DNA of 64,000 bases from Peptacetobacter hominis. Lineage in GTDB: Bacteria; Bacillota; Clostridia; Peptostreptococcales; Peptostreptococcaceae. Within the stretch, counting starts at the first letter, position 1, and each line of letters starts with the position of its first letter. Below, piece by piece: positions 26,419-34,847 of the stretch. Made by a program: the position numbers and the translations under genes. The notes under the pieces are model-generated. The model saw nothing but the letters and a program-made list of their open reading frames with translations, was not told the DNA's origin and did not search any database. The stretch covers positions 1 through 64,000 of the forward strand of contig NZ_SGJB01000012.1 of the NCBI RefSeq assembly GCF_006861675.1, written 5' to 3'.

Positions 26419-27333
26419 ATGAGAAATATATTTATAATAAATCCGAAAGCGGGGAGAGGACTTGCCCCAAAATTGATAGAAGAAATAAACTCTATGAAAA
26501 ATACACATAATATAGAGATATATACGACAAAAAACGTACTGGATGCAAAATATTATACAGAAAAAGTATGCAGGGAAAGCACCGAAAAACTCAGAATATA
26601 CGCGTGTGGAGGGGACGGAACATTAAATGAGGTTGTAAATGGTGCATACGGATATCACAATGTTGAAATAGGATGTATACCTATGGGAAGTGGAAATGAC
26701 TTTATAAGAAATTTTGGAGAAGCGAATATTTTCAGAGATATAAAGTCTCAGCTTGATGGAGAAAGTATAGACTGCGACCTTATAAAATATACATCAGATA
26801 AAAATAATGGATATTTTGTCAATATGTGTAACATAGGGTTTGACAGCAATGTAGTAGAAGCGACTGCATATATGAAGAGAATTCCTTTTGTGCATGGAAG
26901 TTTTGCATATATGCTAGGGATAATATCGACCCTTATAAAGAAAAAGGGAGCTAATCTTTCTATAGTAACAGACAGAACCAATGATGTATATGAGGGGAAA
27001 CTTCTTATGGCAACCGTTGCAAATGGAATGTATTGTGGTGGAGGAATTAAAGGAGTTCCGAGAGCTCTGGTTGACGACGGATTAATAGATCTCAGTATAA
27101 TTAAAACCTGTTCAAGAATGAGATTTATAAAGTTGTTTTCAAGCTATAAAAAAGGAGTTCATCTGGAGCTTGATGAAGCAAAGGATCTTATCATATATAG
27201 AAAGGAAAAACATATAAGTATAAAATCCGAAAAAAGTGATTTAACTGTGTGTTTTGATGGAGAACTTGAAAAAATCCGAGAAATTGAATTTGATATAATA
27301 AAAAATGCAATGAAATTTATAATTCCAAAATAA
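26419..27333 (+). CDS. diacylglycerol kinase-family lipid kinase
   Basis: A 304-aa DAGK/YegS/DgkB-type kinase that phosphorylates a lipid such as diacylglycerol, recycling it into phospholipid synthesis. The N-terminal IINPKAGRG, the ATP-binding CGGDGTLNEVVNG (residues about 63-75) and PMGSGNDF with the NIGFDS segment mark the family. No signal peptide is visible; the protein is expected at the inner membrane face. The start ATG 26419 has no ribosome binding site and sits 6 bp behind a -10 hexamer, suggesting a leaderless mRNA. The exact lipid substrate cannot be decided. Confidence 0.92.
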   Translation: MRNIFIINPKAGRGLAPKLIEEINSMKNTHNIEIYTTKNVLDAKYYTEKVCRESTEKLRIYACGGDGTLNEVVNGAYGYHNVEIGCIPMGSGNDFIRNFGEANIFRDIKSQLDGESIDCDLIKYTSDKNNGYFVNMCNIGFDSNVVEATAYMKRIPFVHGSFAYMLGIISTLIKKKGANLSIVTDRTNDVYEGKLLMATVANGMYCGGGIKGVPRALVDDGLIDLSIIKTCSRMRFIKLFSSYKKGVHLELDEAKDLIIYRKEKHISIKSEKSDLTVCFDGELEKIREIEFDIIKNAMKFIIPK

Positions 27334-27498
27334 TCAGTCATAAAAGTGTTAGAAAGTATCAATAAATGGCTATAATAAGATTAATATACATGTTATATCT
27401 GTAAAATTTGACGATTATACATTATAATATAAATATATAACTTATTGTAATTTACAAATAACTACAGCTGAAATTATTATTTTATGGAGGTGTGAGAA

Positions 27499-28893
27499 AT
27501 GAAGGTATATAATACACTTACAAAGCAGAAAGAGGAATTTGTACCTCTTGAAGAAGGAAAGGTAAAAATGTATGTCTGCGGGCCTACAGTGTACAACTAT
27601 ATACATATAGGTAATGCAAGACCTTTTATAATATTCGATACATTAAGAAGATATCTTGAATACAGAGGGTACGACGTAACATATGTACAGAACTTCACAG
27701 ATGTTGACGACAAGATAATAAAAAGAAGTCACGAAGAGGGAATAACTCCTGAAGAAGTTGCACAGAAATACATAAAAGAGTACTTTGTAGACTGTGACGG
27801 ACTTGGAATAAAGAGAGCTACAGTACATCCTCAGGTTACTGACAATATAGAGCAGATAATAGAGTTCATAAAAGAACTTGAAGATAAGGGATATGCTTAT
27901 GCAGTAAACGGAGATGTTTATTTCGATACAAGAAAATTCGAGGGATACGGAAAACTTTCTGGACAGAACATAGATGATCTTGAAGCAGGTGCAAGAATAG
28001 AAGTAAACGAGCAGAAAAAACATCCGATGGATTTCGTTTTATGGAAAGCCAAAAAAGAAGGAGAACCTGGATGGCAGAGTCCATGGGGAGAAGGTAGACC
28101 TGGATGGCATATAGAGTGTTCTGTAATGTCTAAGAGATACCTTGGTGAGAGCATAGATATACACGCCGGTGGTATAGACCTTACATTCCCTCACCACGAA
28201 AACGAAATAGCACAGAGTGAAGCCAGAAGTGGAAAGAAATTTGCAAACTACTGGATGCACAATGGATATATAAACGTAAACAACGAGAAGATGAGTAAAT
28301 CAAAAGGAAACTTCTTCACTGTAAGAGATATATCAGAAAAATACGATCTTGAAATAGTGAGATTCTTCCTTCTATCAGCTCAGTACAGAAACCCTGTAAA
28401 CTTCAGTGACGAACTATTAATGCAGGCTGGAGCTGGTCTTGATAGACTTTACAATACAAAAGAAAAACTTGAATTCACTCTTGAGCATTTAACTGGTGAA
28501 ATGACTGAAGATGAGAAAAAACTTATACCTGAATTAGATGGATTCAGAGACAGATTTATAGAGGTTATGGACGACGACTTAAATACAGCAGATGCAGTAA
28601 CAGCTATATTTGAGCTTGCTAAATTTATAAACCTTAATGTAGATGAAAACTCATCAAAAGAATTTGCACAGAAATGCCTTGACGAGTTTGTAGAGCTTAC
28701 AGGAGTTCTTAATATAGTAAGCAAAAAGAGAAATGACTCTGTAGATGCTGAAGTTGAAGAGTTAATAGCTCAGAGAACAGAGGCTAAAAAGAACAAGGAC
28801 TTCGCAAAAGCTGATGCTATAAGACAGCAGCTTCTTGATATGGGAATAGTACTTGAAGATACAAGACAGGGTGTAAAATGGAAAAGAGTGTAA
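27499..28893 (+). CDS. cysS: cysteinyl-tRNA synthetase
   Basis: Class I synthetase for tRNA-Cys, 464 aa. The zinc-binding start YVCGPTVYNYIHIGNARPF contains the HIGH motif. HHENEIAQSEA and KMSKSKGNFF (lysine near 264) follow. The C-terminal anticodon region has the usual helical content. ATG 27499 follows GGAGGTG. The upstream gap (27334-27498) holds AT-rich sequence with a TATAAT at 27423-27428 but no convincing -35. The mrnC gene overlaps its end, as in many Firmicutes. Confidence 0.97.
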   Translation: MKVYNTLTKQKEEFVPLEEGKVKMYVCGPTVYNYIHIGNARPFIIFDTLRRYLEYRGYDVTYVQNFTDVDDKIIKRSHEEGITPEEVAQKYIKEYFVDCDGLGIKRATVHPQVTDNIEQIIEFIKELEDKGYAYAVNGDVYFDTRKFEGYGKLSGQNIDDLEAGARIEVNEQKKHPMDFVLWKAKKEGEPGWQSPWGEGRPGWHIECSVMSKRYLGESIDIHAGGIDLTFPHHENEIAQSEARSGKKFANYWMHNGYINVNNEKMSKSKGNFFTVRDISEKYDLEIVRFFLLSAQYRNPVNFSDELLMQAGAGLDRLYNTKEKLEFTLEHLTGEMTEDEKKLIPELDGFRDRFIEVMDDDLNTADAVTAIFELAKFINLNVDENSSKEFAQKCLDEFVELTGVLNIVSKKRNDSVDAEVEELIAQRTEAKKNKDFAKADAIRQQLLDMGIVLEDTRQGVKWKRV

Positions 28894-29291
28894 AAATGGA
28901 AAAAAGTGAACTTATAACCATGTCTCCACTGGTACTTGCCTACCTTGGTGACACGGTTTACGAATCATATATAAGAGAGTATCTGATAAACAGATGCTGC
29001 CATGAGAGAGTAAACTCTCTTCACAAACAGGCTATAAAGTATGTAAATGCAAAAGCTCAGGCGAGTGTTATACATGCAATAGAAAGTGATCTTACAGAAG
29101 AAGAGATGAGAATATTCAAAAGGGGTAGAAATCAGAAATCAAATACTGCTCCAAAGAATATGGATATAGTGGATTATAGATATGCTACAGGCTTTGAGGC
29201 TCTTATAGGTTATCTTTATCTGGATAAACAGATAGATAGATTAGAGGAGATTATAAGCAGGGGTATAGGTATAATTGAATCAGAAATGTAA
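28878..29291 (+). CDS. mrnC: mini-ribonuclease III
   Basis: A 137-aa RNase III catalytic domain without a double-stranded RNA-binding domain, used for 23S rRNA 3' and 5' end maturation. The signature LVLAYLGDTVYESYIREY holds the first catalytic aspartate, and GFEALIGYLYL the second acidic patch. It overlaps the end of cysS by 16 bp in another frame. ATG 28896, after the cysS stop codon, is an alternative start; both have weak ribosome binding sites (AGGGTG at 28868-28873 favours 28878). Confidence 0.92.
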   Translation: MEKSVKMEKSELITMSPLVLAYLGDTVYESYIREYLINRCCHERVNSLHKQAIKYVNAKAQASVIHAIESDLTEEEMRIFKRGRNQKSNTAPKNMDIVDYRYATGFEALIGYLYLDKQIDRLEEIISRGIGIIESEM

Positions 29292-29296
29292 TCTAT

Positions 29297-29327
29297 GGGT
29301 GCCAATCGCAAGGTTGGCGCCTTTTTG
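29297..29327 (+). terminator. intrinsic terminator of cysS-mrnC
   Basis: GGTGCCAA (29298-29305) pairs with TTGGCGCC (29314-29321), followed by TTTTTG. Confidence 0.88.
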
Positions 29328-29329
29328 TT

Positions 29330-29358
29330 TTGAGGAAATAATATCGATAGGTTATAAT
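29330..29358 (+). promoter_or_regulatory. promoter of LytTR cluster 2
   Basis: TTGAGG (29330-29335), a 17-bp spacer and a perfect TATAAT (29353-29358), directly after the mrnC terminator. Confidence 0.65.
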
Positions 29359-29410
29359 AAAACTAAACATAAGTAAGGACATTTTTATTTTATGGTGGAG
29401 GTAGTGCTGT

Positions 29411-30127
29411 ATGTTTAGAGTTGTTATATGCGAAGATGAGGATATACATAGAAAAATTCTCAGCGATTATGTGATAAAGATATTTAAAGAAATCAACGCG
29501 GAAATAGAGCTTATGGAATTTGAATCGGGTGATGAAATTCTGTCATCTGATATTGAATTTAAAAGCGTTGATATATTTCTTCTGGATATTCAAATGGATG
29601 GAATCGATGGTATGGAACTTGCGAAAAATATAAGGTCTAAAAGCGATTCATCTGAGATAATATTTATAACTTCTTTAATAAATTATATTCAGGATGGATA
29701 TATAGTTAGAGCATATAGATATCTACTGAAGCCACTGGAATACGAGGAACTGAAAAAACATCTATTCAGCTGCATATCGGACATAAGAAGTAGAAGAGAA
29801 AACTATATAATTATAGAAAATAAAGGCATTATACACAAAGTACTGATAAAAGATATAATGTACATCGATGTTATAAAAAAGGATTTGAGTATATATACAC
29901 AGGAAAATATCTATCATAGCAAAAATAGTCTGGACAGGATGGAAAAGGAACTGGAAAAGTATAATTTTTATAGATGCCACAAAAGTTATCTGGTAAATCT
30001 TGAGTATATAGATACAATAAAAGGAAATACCGTATTTATAGGAGATTATCAGATACCTGTAAGCAAATACCGAATATCAAATCTAAAGAAAAAGATCACG
30101 ATAATGTTAGGTGATGTTATATGTTAG
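29411..30127 (+). CDS. LytTR-family response regulator (cluster 2)
   Basis: A 238-aa regulator laid out like the one at 14682: CEDE at residues 7-10, phospho-acceptor D59 in LLDIQMD, and the conserved lysine in YLLKPLEY. The LytTR DNA-binding domain contains FYRCHKSYLVNLEYID and PVSKYR. The two regulators are clearly paralogous but diverged through most of their length. Its stop overlaps the start of the kinase gene by 7 bp, so they are translationally coupled. Paired direct repeats ahead of 31550 are the likely target. ATG 29411 follows GGTGGAGG. Confidence 0.93.
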   Translation: MFRVVICEDEDIHRKILSDYVIKIFKEINAEIELMEFESGDEILSSDIEFKSVDIFLLDIQMDGIDGMELAKNIRSKSDSSEIIFITSLINYIQDGYIVRAYRYLLKPLEYEELKKHLFSCISDIRSRRENYIIIENKGIIHKVLIKDIMYIDVIKKDLSIYTQENIYHSKNSLDRMEKELEKYNFYRCHKSYLVNLEYIDTIKGNTVFIGDYQIPVSKYRISNLKKKITIMLGDVIC

Positions 30128-31434
30128 AGAATAATATATTTTGGATTGTACGGTGTATTATTGCTACGGCTATAGAGTGGACGGTATTTGGATTTTTGAT
30201 AGATGGAATAAGTGAAAGAAAAAGAAGCAAAACATTGTTAAATATAAGTGTTTTATTTTCAGTTTGTATATCTGTTTTTATTAAGAATATAAGCAGAGAT
30301 ATAAATATAAATCTTGCAGCGTATATATTGATGGGTTTGATAATCTATTCAATTAACTACAGGACGCCAAAGTTAGAATGTATTTTTATAAGTCTGTTGT
30401 ATTGGGTGATGGCAGTTGGACTTGATATTGCAGGAACTGGTATAGTTGTATTTATAAATGATATACGAGATATGTCGGTTTTAAATACGGATATTTTTTA
30501 TAATCTGGAGATAATGGTCATTTCTAAACCGTTTCTAATATTACTGTCTCCTATAGTCAAAACACTTAAAATAGATATTTCAATCCGGAAAAAAGACTTT
30601 CTACTATTGAGTATTCCAATAGTCGCAAATGTAGCAGGTATAACATTTATTTTTGGATATATTCTAAAAGATAGAAATATAAACAGCCTGGATCAGATTT
30701 TCACACTGACTATATCGACTGCGTTTCTATTTTCAAATGTAGCTTTAATGGGAATTATAGCGAGAATAATGAAAGAGGAAAAGATTAGAAGCGAGTACGA
30801 GATAATAAAGGAAAAGATAAACGCTCAACATAAATACTATCTAAGTATGAAGGAATCACAGGATAAAATAAAAAGGCTGTATCACGATATGAACAACCAT
30901 ATAATGTGTATTCAGAATATATACGGTGAAAATGAGCAGGCAAATAGATATATTCGGGATATAAAGAAAAAGATAGAAGATTGTAGATATACGATAGATA
31001 GTGGAAATATGATACTGGACATTATCTTGAAGGAAAAGAAAGATATATGTGATAAAAATAATATAGATATAATTATAGATATAAATTTTTCTAACTGTGA
31101 TTTTATTGATTCAGCGGACGTATGCAGTATATTTTCAAATATGCTCGATAATGCGATAGAGGCGTGTATGAAAATAGATTATAAAGATAAAAAAAGAAAG
31201 ATAGTGCTTAGAGGAACAACCGTAAAAAAGATGTTTGTTATCAGGTGTGAAAATACAAAGGTAAATAACATCAAATCTATCGGAGGAAGATTGGTTACAG
31301 ATAAAAAAGATTCTTTTGTACATGGAATAGGAATACACAGTATAAAGAGTTCTGTGGAAAATTACGATGGAAATGTGGAAATTATTTCTGATGAAGATAT
31401 TTTCAGGATGCTTATATACATACCTTTATGTTAA
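30121..31434 (+). CDS. GHKL-type sensor histidine kinase (cluster 2)
   Basis: A 437-aa AgrC-like kinase. The first ~215 residues contain about six hydrophobic membrane segments. The phospho-acceptor histidine is in RLYHDMNNHI, and the GHKL domain has NMLDNAIEAC and HGIGIHSIKSSV. The start overlaps the regulator gene by seven bases (ATGTTAG). No pheromone precursor gene is visible. The gene is paired with the regulator at 29411 and followed by a membrane protein with LytTR-type repeats in front. Confidence 0.9.
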   Translation: MLENNIFWIVRCIIATAIEWTVFGFLIDGISERKRSKTLLNISVLFSVCISVFIKNISRDININLAAYILMGLIIYSINYRTPKLECIFISLLYWVMAVGLDIAGTGIVVFINDIRDMSVLNTDIFYNLEIMVISKPFLILLSPIVKTLKIDISIRKKDFLLLSIPIVANVAGITFIFGYILKDRNINSLDQIFTLTISTAFLFSNVALMGIIARIMKEEKIRSEYEIIKEKINAQHKYYLSMKESQDKIKRLYHDMNNHIMCIQNIYGENEQANRYIRDIKKKIEDCRYTIDSGNMILDIILKEKKDICDKNNIDIIIDINFSNCDFIDSADVCSIFSNMLDNAIEACMKIDYKDKKRKIVLRGTTVKKMFVIRCENTKVNNIKSIGGRLVTDKKDSFVHGIGIHSIKSSVENYDGNVEIISDEDIFRMLIYIPLC

Positions 31435-31435
31435 T

Positions 31436-31506
31436 TGTCCAGTTGGGTAGCTAAGATGCCCAGTTGGGGTAAATGTATTGAGAATACCTGGAAATAGTGA
31501 TATTTT
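31436..31506 (+). promoter_or_regulatory. LytTR-type direct repeats and promoter of the small membrane protein
   Basis: TGTCCAGTTGGG (31436-31447) and TGCCCAGTTGGG (31457-31468) differ by one base and are 21 bp apart. TTGAGA (31478-31483) with 17-bp spacing and an extended -10 TGATATTTT (hexamer 31501-31506) follow. The distance from the end of the second repeat to the -10 is 33 bp, the same as in cluster 1. Confidence 0.68.
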
Positions 31507-31549
31507 GTAAGTATAAAGAATCAGCTGATTACAGAAAGGGTGATGATTT

Positions 31550-31918
31550 ATGCTAGACGAAAGAAAAAAATATTCATACAGATGTGGATTAATACTGATA
31601 GGCGTAACAATATTCGTCTACCTTGGAAAGTATATGATTAATATATCTGGAAATGTTAATGTGGATAATAAAATCACTCTATATACGGGGTTGATTTTTA
31701 TTATACTTGGTGTAATATATACCTTTATGGAGCGGAAGATGAATTTACCATTTTACTACAGCATAAATCAACATGGAGACGTAAATTCATATGTAATACT
31801 TGGTATAGGAATTGCATTGATAACAAATACATGGGTGTCTATGCTGATAGTGGCTGTTGTATTTGCTGTGTTGGCTGTAGGTATAAGGTATTTTTTCACT
31901 CCACATGATGAAAAATAG
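31550..31918 (+). CDS. small multi-pass membrane protein of unknown function
   Basis: A 122-aa protein I do not recognise. Hydrophobic segments lie at about residues 13-32, 42-60 and 79-116; the last is long enough for two membrane passes. A short basic N-terminus (DERKKYSYR) and a charged C-terminus (FFTPHDEK) flank them. It stands alone after the kinase gene and behind a promoter with LytTR-type repeats, so it is a probable output of cluster 2. Immunity, sensing or envelope roles are all possible. ATG 31550 follows AAAGGGTGATG. Confidence 0.75.
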   Translation: MLDERKKYSYRCGLILIGVTIFVYLGKYMINISGNVNVDNKITLYTGLIFIILGVIYTFMERKMNLPFYYSINQHGDVNSYVILGIGIALITNTWVSMLIVAVVFAVLAVGIRYFFTPHDEK

Positions 31919-31982
31919 TGAAACTGATAAGGTTGCAAAAATTTACTGATAAAAAACTATAGAATATATAGCTGTTTTGAAT

Positions 31983-32014
31983 AAGGATACCGCTGCTGTG
32001 GTATCCTTATTTTT
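31983..32014 (+). terminator. intrinsic terminator of LytTR cluster 2
   Basis: AAGGATACC (31983-31991) pairs with GGTATCCTT (32000-32008), followed by ATTTTT. Confidence 0.88.
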
Positions 32015-32021
32015 GTCTATA

Positions 32022-32030
32022 TGATATAAT
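32022..32030 (+). promoter_or_regulatory. extended -10 promoter of thyX
   Basis: TGATATAAT (32022-32030), a TGn-extended perfect -10. There is no good -35. It would serve thyX-rlmB-rae1-sigH. Confidence 0.5.
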
Positions 32031-32074
32031 AAAAAATGGACAATTATACATATAAAAAGAAATGAGTTGATGAA

Positions 32075-32833
32075 ATGAAAGTAAAATTAATAGCATATAC
32101 GCCAGAGCCTGAAAAGGTAGTATCAATGGCGGCAAAACTTTGCTACTCAAAGGTAGGAGTAGATGGAATAGAGGAGAATCTGACAGAAGAAAAAATACAG
32201 AACTTCCTTAAAATGCTTACAGATATAGGGCATGAATCGCCTCTTGAGCATGTATCATTTACATTTGCTGTGGAGGGAATATCAAGAGCATGTTCACATC
32301 AGATAGTGAGACACAGAATAGCGAGCTATTCTCAGCAGTCTCAGAGATATGTAAAGCTTGATCAGTTCGAGTATATACTTCCTCCGGAGATAGAAAAATG
32401 TGAAGAGGCAAAGAAAATATTCATAGAGGCTATGGAAAGAGATCAGAAAGACTACGATAGAATAGTTGATATCCTTTCAAAGAAACATTTTGAAGAATTT
32501 ACAAAAGCTGGTAAATCTGAAAAAGAGGCCAAAAGACTTGCAGAGAAAAAAGCTATAGAGGATGCGAGATATGTATTCCCTAACGCATGTGAGACAAAGA
32601 TAGTTATGACTATGAATACAAGAAGTCTATACAATTTCTTCCACCACAGATGCTGTGAAAGAGCTCAGTGGGAGATAAGAGAACTTGCAGTACGGATGCT
32701 TGCGGAAGTCAAAAAAGTAGCTCCTATAATGTTCTCAGGATGCGGGCCAAAATGTATAAAAGGGACATGTCCAGAAGGAAATATGACTTGCGGGAAAATA
32801 ACAGAGATAAGAGAAAAATTCAAAAATTTATAG
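32075..32833 (+). CDS. thyX: FAD-dependent thymidylate synthase
   Basis: Makes dTMP from dUMP using methylene-tetrahydrofolate and reduced FAD. The 252-aa chain contains the ThyX signature RHR followed seven residues later by serine (R79-H-R to S89), within [15 protein letters not shown]. The C-terminal [15 protein letters not shown] segment is also typical. The C-terminus has several cysteines ([15 protein letters not shown]) of unknown role. ATG 32075 is preceded only by a weak GAGTTGATG site. The gene leads a conserved set with rlmB, rae1 and sigH. Confidence 0.95.
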   Translation: MKVKLIAYTPEPEKVVSMAAKLCYSKVGVDGIEENLTEEKIQNFLKMLTDIGHESPLEHVSFTFAVEGISRACSHQIVRHRIASYSQQSQRYVKLDQFEYILPPEIEKCEEAKKIFIEAMERDQKDYDRIVDILSKKHFEEFTKAGKSEKEAKRLAEKKAIEDARYVFPNACETKIVMTMNTRSLYNFFHHRCCERAQWEIRELAVRMLAEVKKVAPIMFSGCGPKCIKGTCPEGNMTCGKITEIREKFKNL

Positions 32834-32848
32834 AAAAGAGGTGCTGAA

Positions 32849-33583
32849 ATGGCAGTAGTTGAGGGTAGAAATCCCGTTATAGAATGTATAAAAAGCGGAA
32901 AACATATAGATAAGATAATGGTATCCAATTCTGCAAAAGAAGGTTCTATAAAGAAAATAATTGCAATGGCAAAAGAAAATAAAATAGTAATACAGTATGT
33001 TGATAGACATAAGCTTGATGAAATGGCGCAGAGTCATTCACATCAGGGGGTAATAGCATGTATAGGAGATTATAAGTATTACGATATAGAAGAAATAGTG
33101 GCAAATGTAAAGGCAAAGGGAGAGGAACCTTTTATAATAATACTTGATGAAATAACAGATCCTCACAATTTAGGTTCTATAATAAGAACAGCAGATGCAG
33201 TAGGTGCTCATGCGGTTGTTATACCAAAGAGAAGATCTGTTGATATAACGCCGGTTGTTGCAAAAGCATCTGCCGGAGCTGTCGAGTATGTTCCTGTCTG
33301 CAAGGTGACAAATATAGTCAATACAATCAAAATGCTTAAAGATGAGGGGCTTTGGATAGCAGCTGCCGATATGGACGGAGAAACATTCTACAGACAGAAT
33401 CTTACAGGCCCTATAGGTGTGGTTATAGGAAGTGAGGGATTTGGTATATCAAGACTTGTAAAACAGAACTGTGATTTTGTTGTAAGTATGCCGATGATAG
33501 GAAATGTAACATCTCTTAATGCATCGGTTGCAGGAGGGATACTTCTTTATGAAGTATTCAGACAGAGATTGTCTGGGAAATAA
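32849..33583 (+). CDS. rlmB: 23S rRNA 2'-O-methyltransferase of the TrmH/RlmB family
   Basis: SPOUT-fold methyltransferase expected to modify G2251 of 23S rRNA. At 244 aa it has the N-terminal substrate-binding domain (VVEGRNPVIECIKSG) and the SPOUT core motifs: LDEITDPHNLGSIIRTADA, IGSEGFGISRL and SLNASVAGGILLYE. It lies 15 bp after thyX and 2 bp before the NYN-domain gene, a conserved order. The exact target nucleoside is inferred from the family. Confidence 0.93.
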   Translation: MAVVEGRNPVIECIKSGKHIDKIMVSNSAKEGSIKKIIAMAKENKIVIQYVDRHKLDEMAQSHSHQGVIACIGDYKYYDIEEIVANVKAKGEEPFIIILDEITDPHNLGSIIRTADAVGAHAVVIPKRRSVDITPVVAKASAGAVEYVPVCKVTNIVNTIKMLKDEGLWIAAADMDGETFYRQNLTGPIGVVIGSEGFGISRLVKQNCDFVVSMPMIGNVTSLNASVAGGILLYEVFRQRLSGK

Positions 33584-33585
33584 TT

Positions 33586-34128
33586 ATGAAACTTAGAAAA
33601 GCAAAAAAGAAAAAAATACTGATTGTAGATGGGTACAATATAATAAATGGCTGGGAAGAGCTGGCCAGAATTTCAAAGGATGATCTGGAAACATCAAGAG
33701 AAAAACTTATTGACTATATGATAGAGTATTCAAAATATACAGGGGAAAAAACGGTTATAGTATTTGATGCATATAATGTAAAAAATTCATCTGGAAGTAC
33801 AGAAAAAAGAAGTGATACAGTCTCGATTGTGTATACAAGGGAAAATCAGACAGCAGACAGTTATATAGAAAAATATATAGCAGAACTTGATGATAGACAC
33901 AATACTGAGATAAGGGTTGCAACCAGTGATTTTGCTGAACAGCAGATTGTTCTTGGAAAAGGTGGATCGAGAGTATCTGCAAGAGAAATGTATCTGGATG
34001 TTATGCAGGCAAAGGAAAAAATCGGAAGAAAAAAATCCACACATGGAAAAACGGTGCAGAGAAACTCGATTATAGATCATATAGATGAAGATACTTTCAA
34101 CAAGCTTGAAAGTATAAGAAGAAAATAA
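33586..34128 (+). CDS. rae1: NYN-domain ribosome-associated endoribonuclease (Rae1/YacP family)
   Basis: A 180-aa PIN-like NYN protein starting with a basic stretch and ILIVDGYNIINGWEEL. Further conserved acidic and polar residues occur in VIVFDAYNVK, ENQTADSYIEKY and VATSDFAEQ. The B. subtilis relative cuts mRNA in the ribosomal A site during translation. The gene follows rlmB by 2 bp and precedes sigH, the usual position. No membrane segment is present. Confidence 0.9.
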   Translation: MKLRKAKKKKILIVDGYNIINGWEELARISKDDLETSREKLIDYMIEYSKYTGEKTVIVFDAYNVKNSSGSTEKRSDTVSIVYTRENQTADSYIEKYIAELDDRHNTEIRVATSDFAEQQIVLGKGGSRVSAREMYLDVMQAKEKIGRKKSTHGKTVQRNSIIDHIDEDTFNKLESIRRK

Positions 34129-34164
34129 ATTCGGGTACTGTGTTATTTTAGAGGGGGAAAATTA

Positions 34165-34812
34165 ATGGAATCTGCAGACGGGAAAAAGGAAAAAACTATT
34201 TATGAAAGTTATGCTGAGGAAGTGGAACTTATAAAGCAGGCTCAGCGGGGAAACTATGAGGCTCTCGAGGAACTTATGATAAGATACAAAAATTTTGTAA
34301 AATCAAAATCCAGAATGTATTTTCTTGTCGGAGCTGACAGAGAGGATATTATACAGGAGGGTATGATAGGTCTTTTCAAGGCCATCAGAGATTTTGATGA
34401 GAGCAAGACAAGTTCATTCAGAAGTTTTGCGGAGATATGTATAACCAGACAGATAATAACAGCAATAAAGACAGCTACGAGACAGAAACATATACCTCTA
34501 AACAACTATGTATCCCTAAGCAAGCCTATATATGATGAGGAGTCCGAAAGAACACTTCTTGATATAATAACGGCGAGTATGGTAAGCAATCCGGAAGAAC
34601 TTATTATAAGTAAAGAAGAGATAAAAGATATTGAGAAGAAAATAAATGAACTTCTCAGCAAACTGGAGCAGGAAGTGCTTACATTATATCTCAATGGAAA
34701 ATCATATCAGGAAATCGCGGAAAGAATAGGCAGAGATGTCAAATCAATAGACAATGCGCTTCAGAGAGTCAAGAAAAAATTAGAGAAACATCTTGAAAAT
34801 GTAAATGATTAA
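34165..34812 (+). CDS. sigH: RNA polymerase sigma factor SigH
   Basis: A 215-aa sigma-70-family factor of the Spo0H type. Region 2 contains LVGADREDIIQEGMIGLFKAI followed by FRSFAEICITRQIITAIKTATRQKH. Region 4 has LEQEVLTLYLNGKSYQEIAE with a helix-turn-helix. In Firmicutes SigH directs transition-state, competence or sporulation-onset genes; which of these applies here cannot be told from this window. ATG 34165 follows AGAGGGGG. It is 71 bp upstream of tuf, with no terminator between. Confidence 0.95.
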   Translation: MESADGKKEKTIYESYAEEVELIKQAQRGNYEALEELMIRYKNFVKSKSRMYFLVGADREDIIQEGMIGLFKAIRDFDESKTSSFRSFAEICITRQIITAIKTATRQKHIPLNNYVSLSKPIYDEESERTLLDIITASMVSNPEELIISKEEIKDIEKKINELLSKLEQEVLTLYLNGKSYQEIAERIGRDVKSIDNALQRVKKKLEKHLENVND

Positions 34813-34847
34813 TAGTAAAATACAAGTCATAGACATATTGCTATGCA

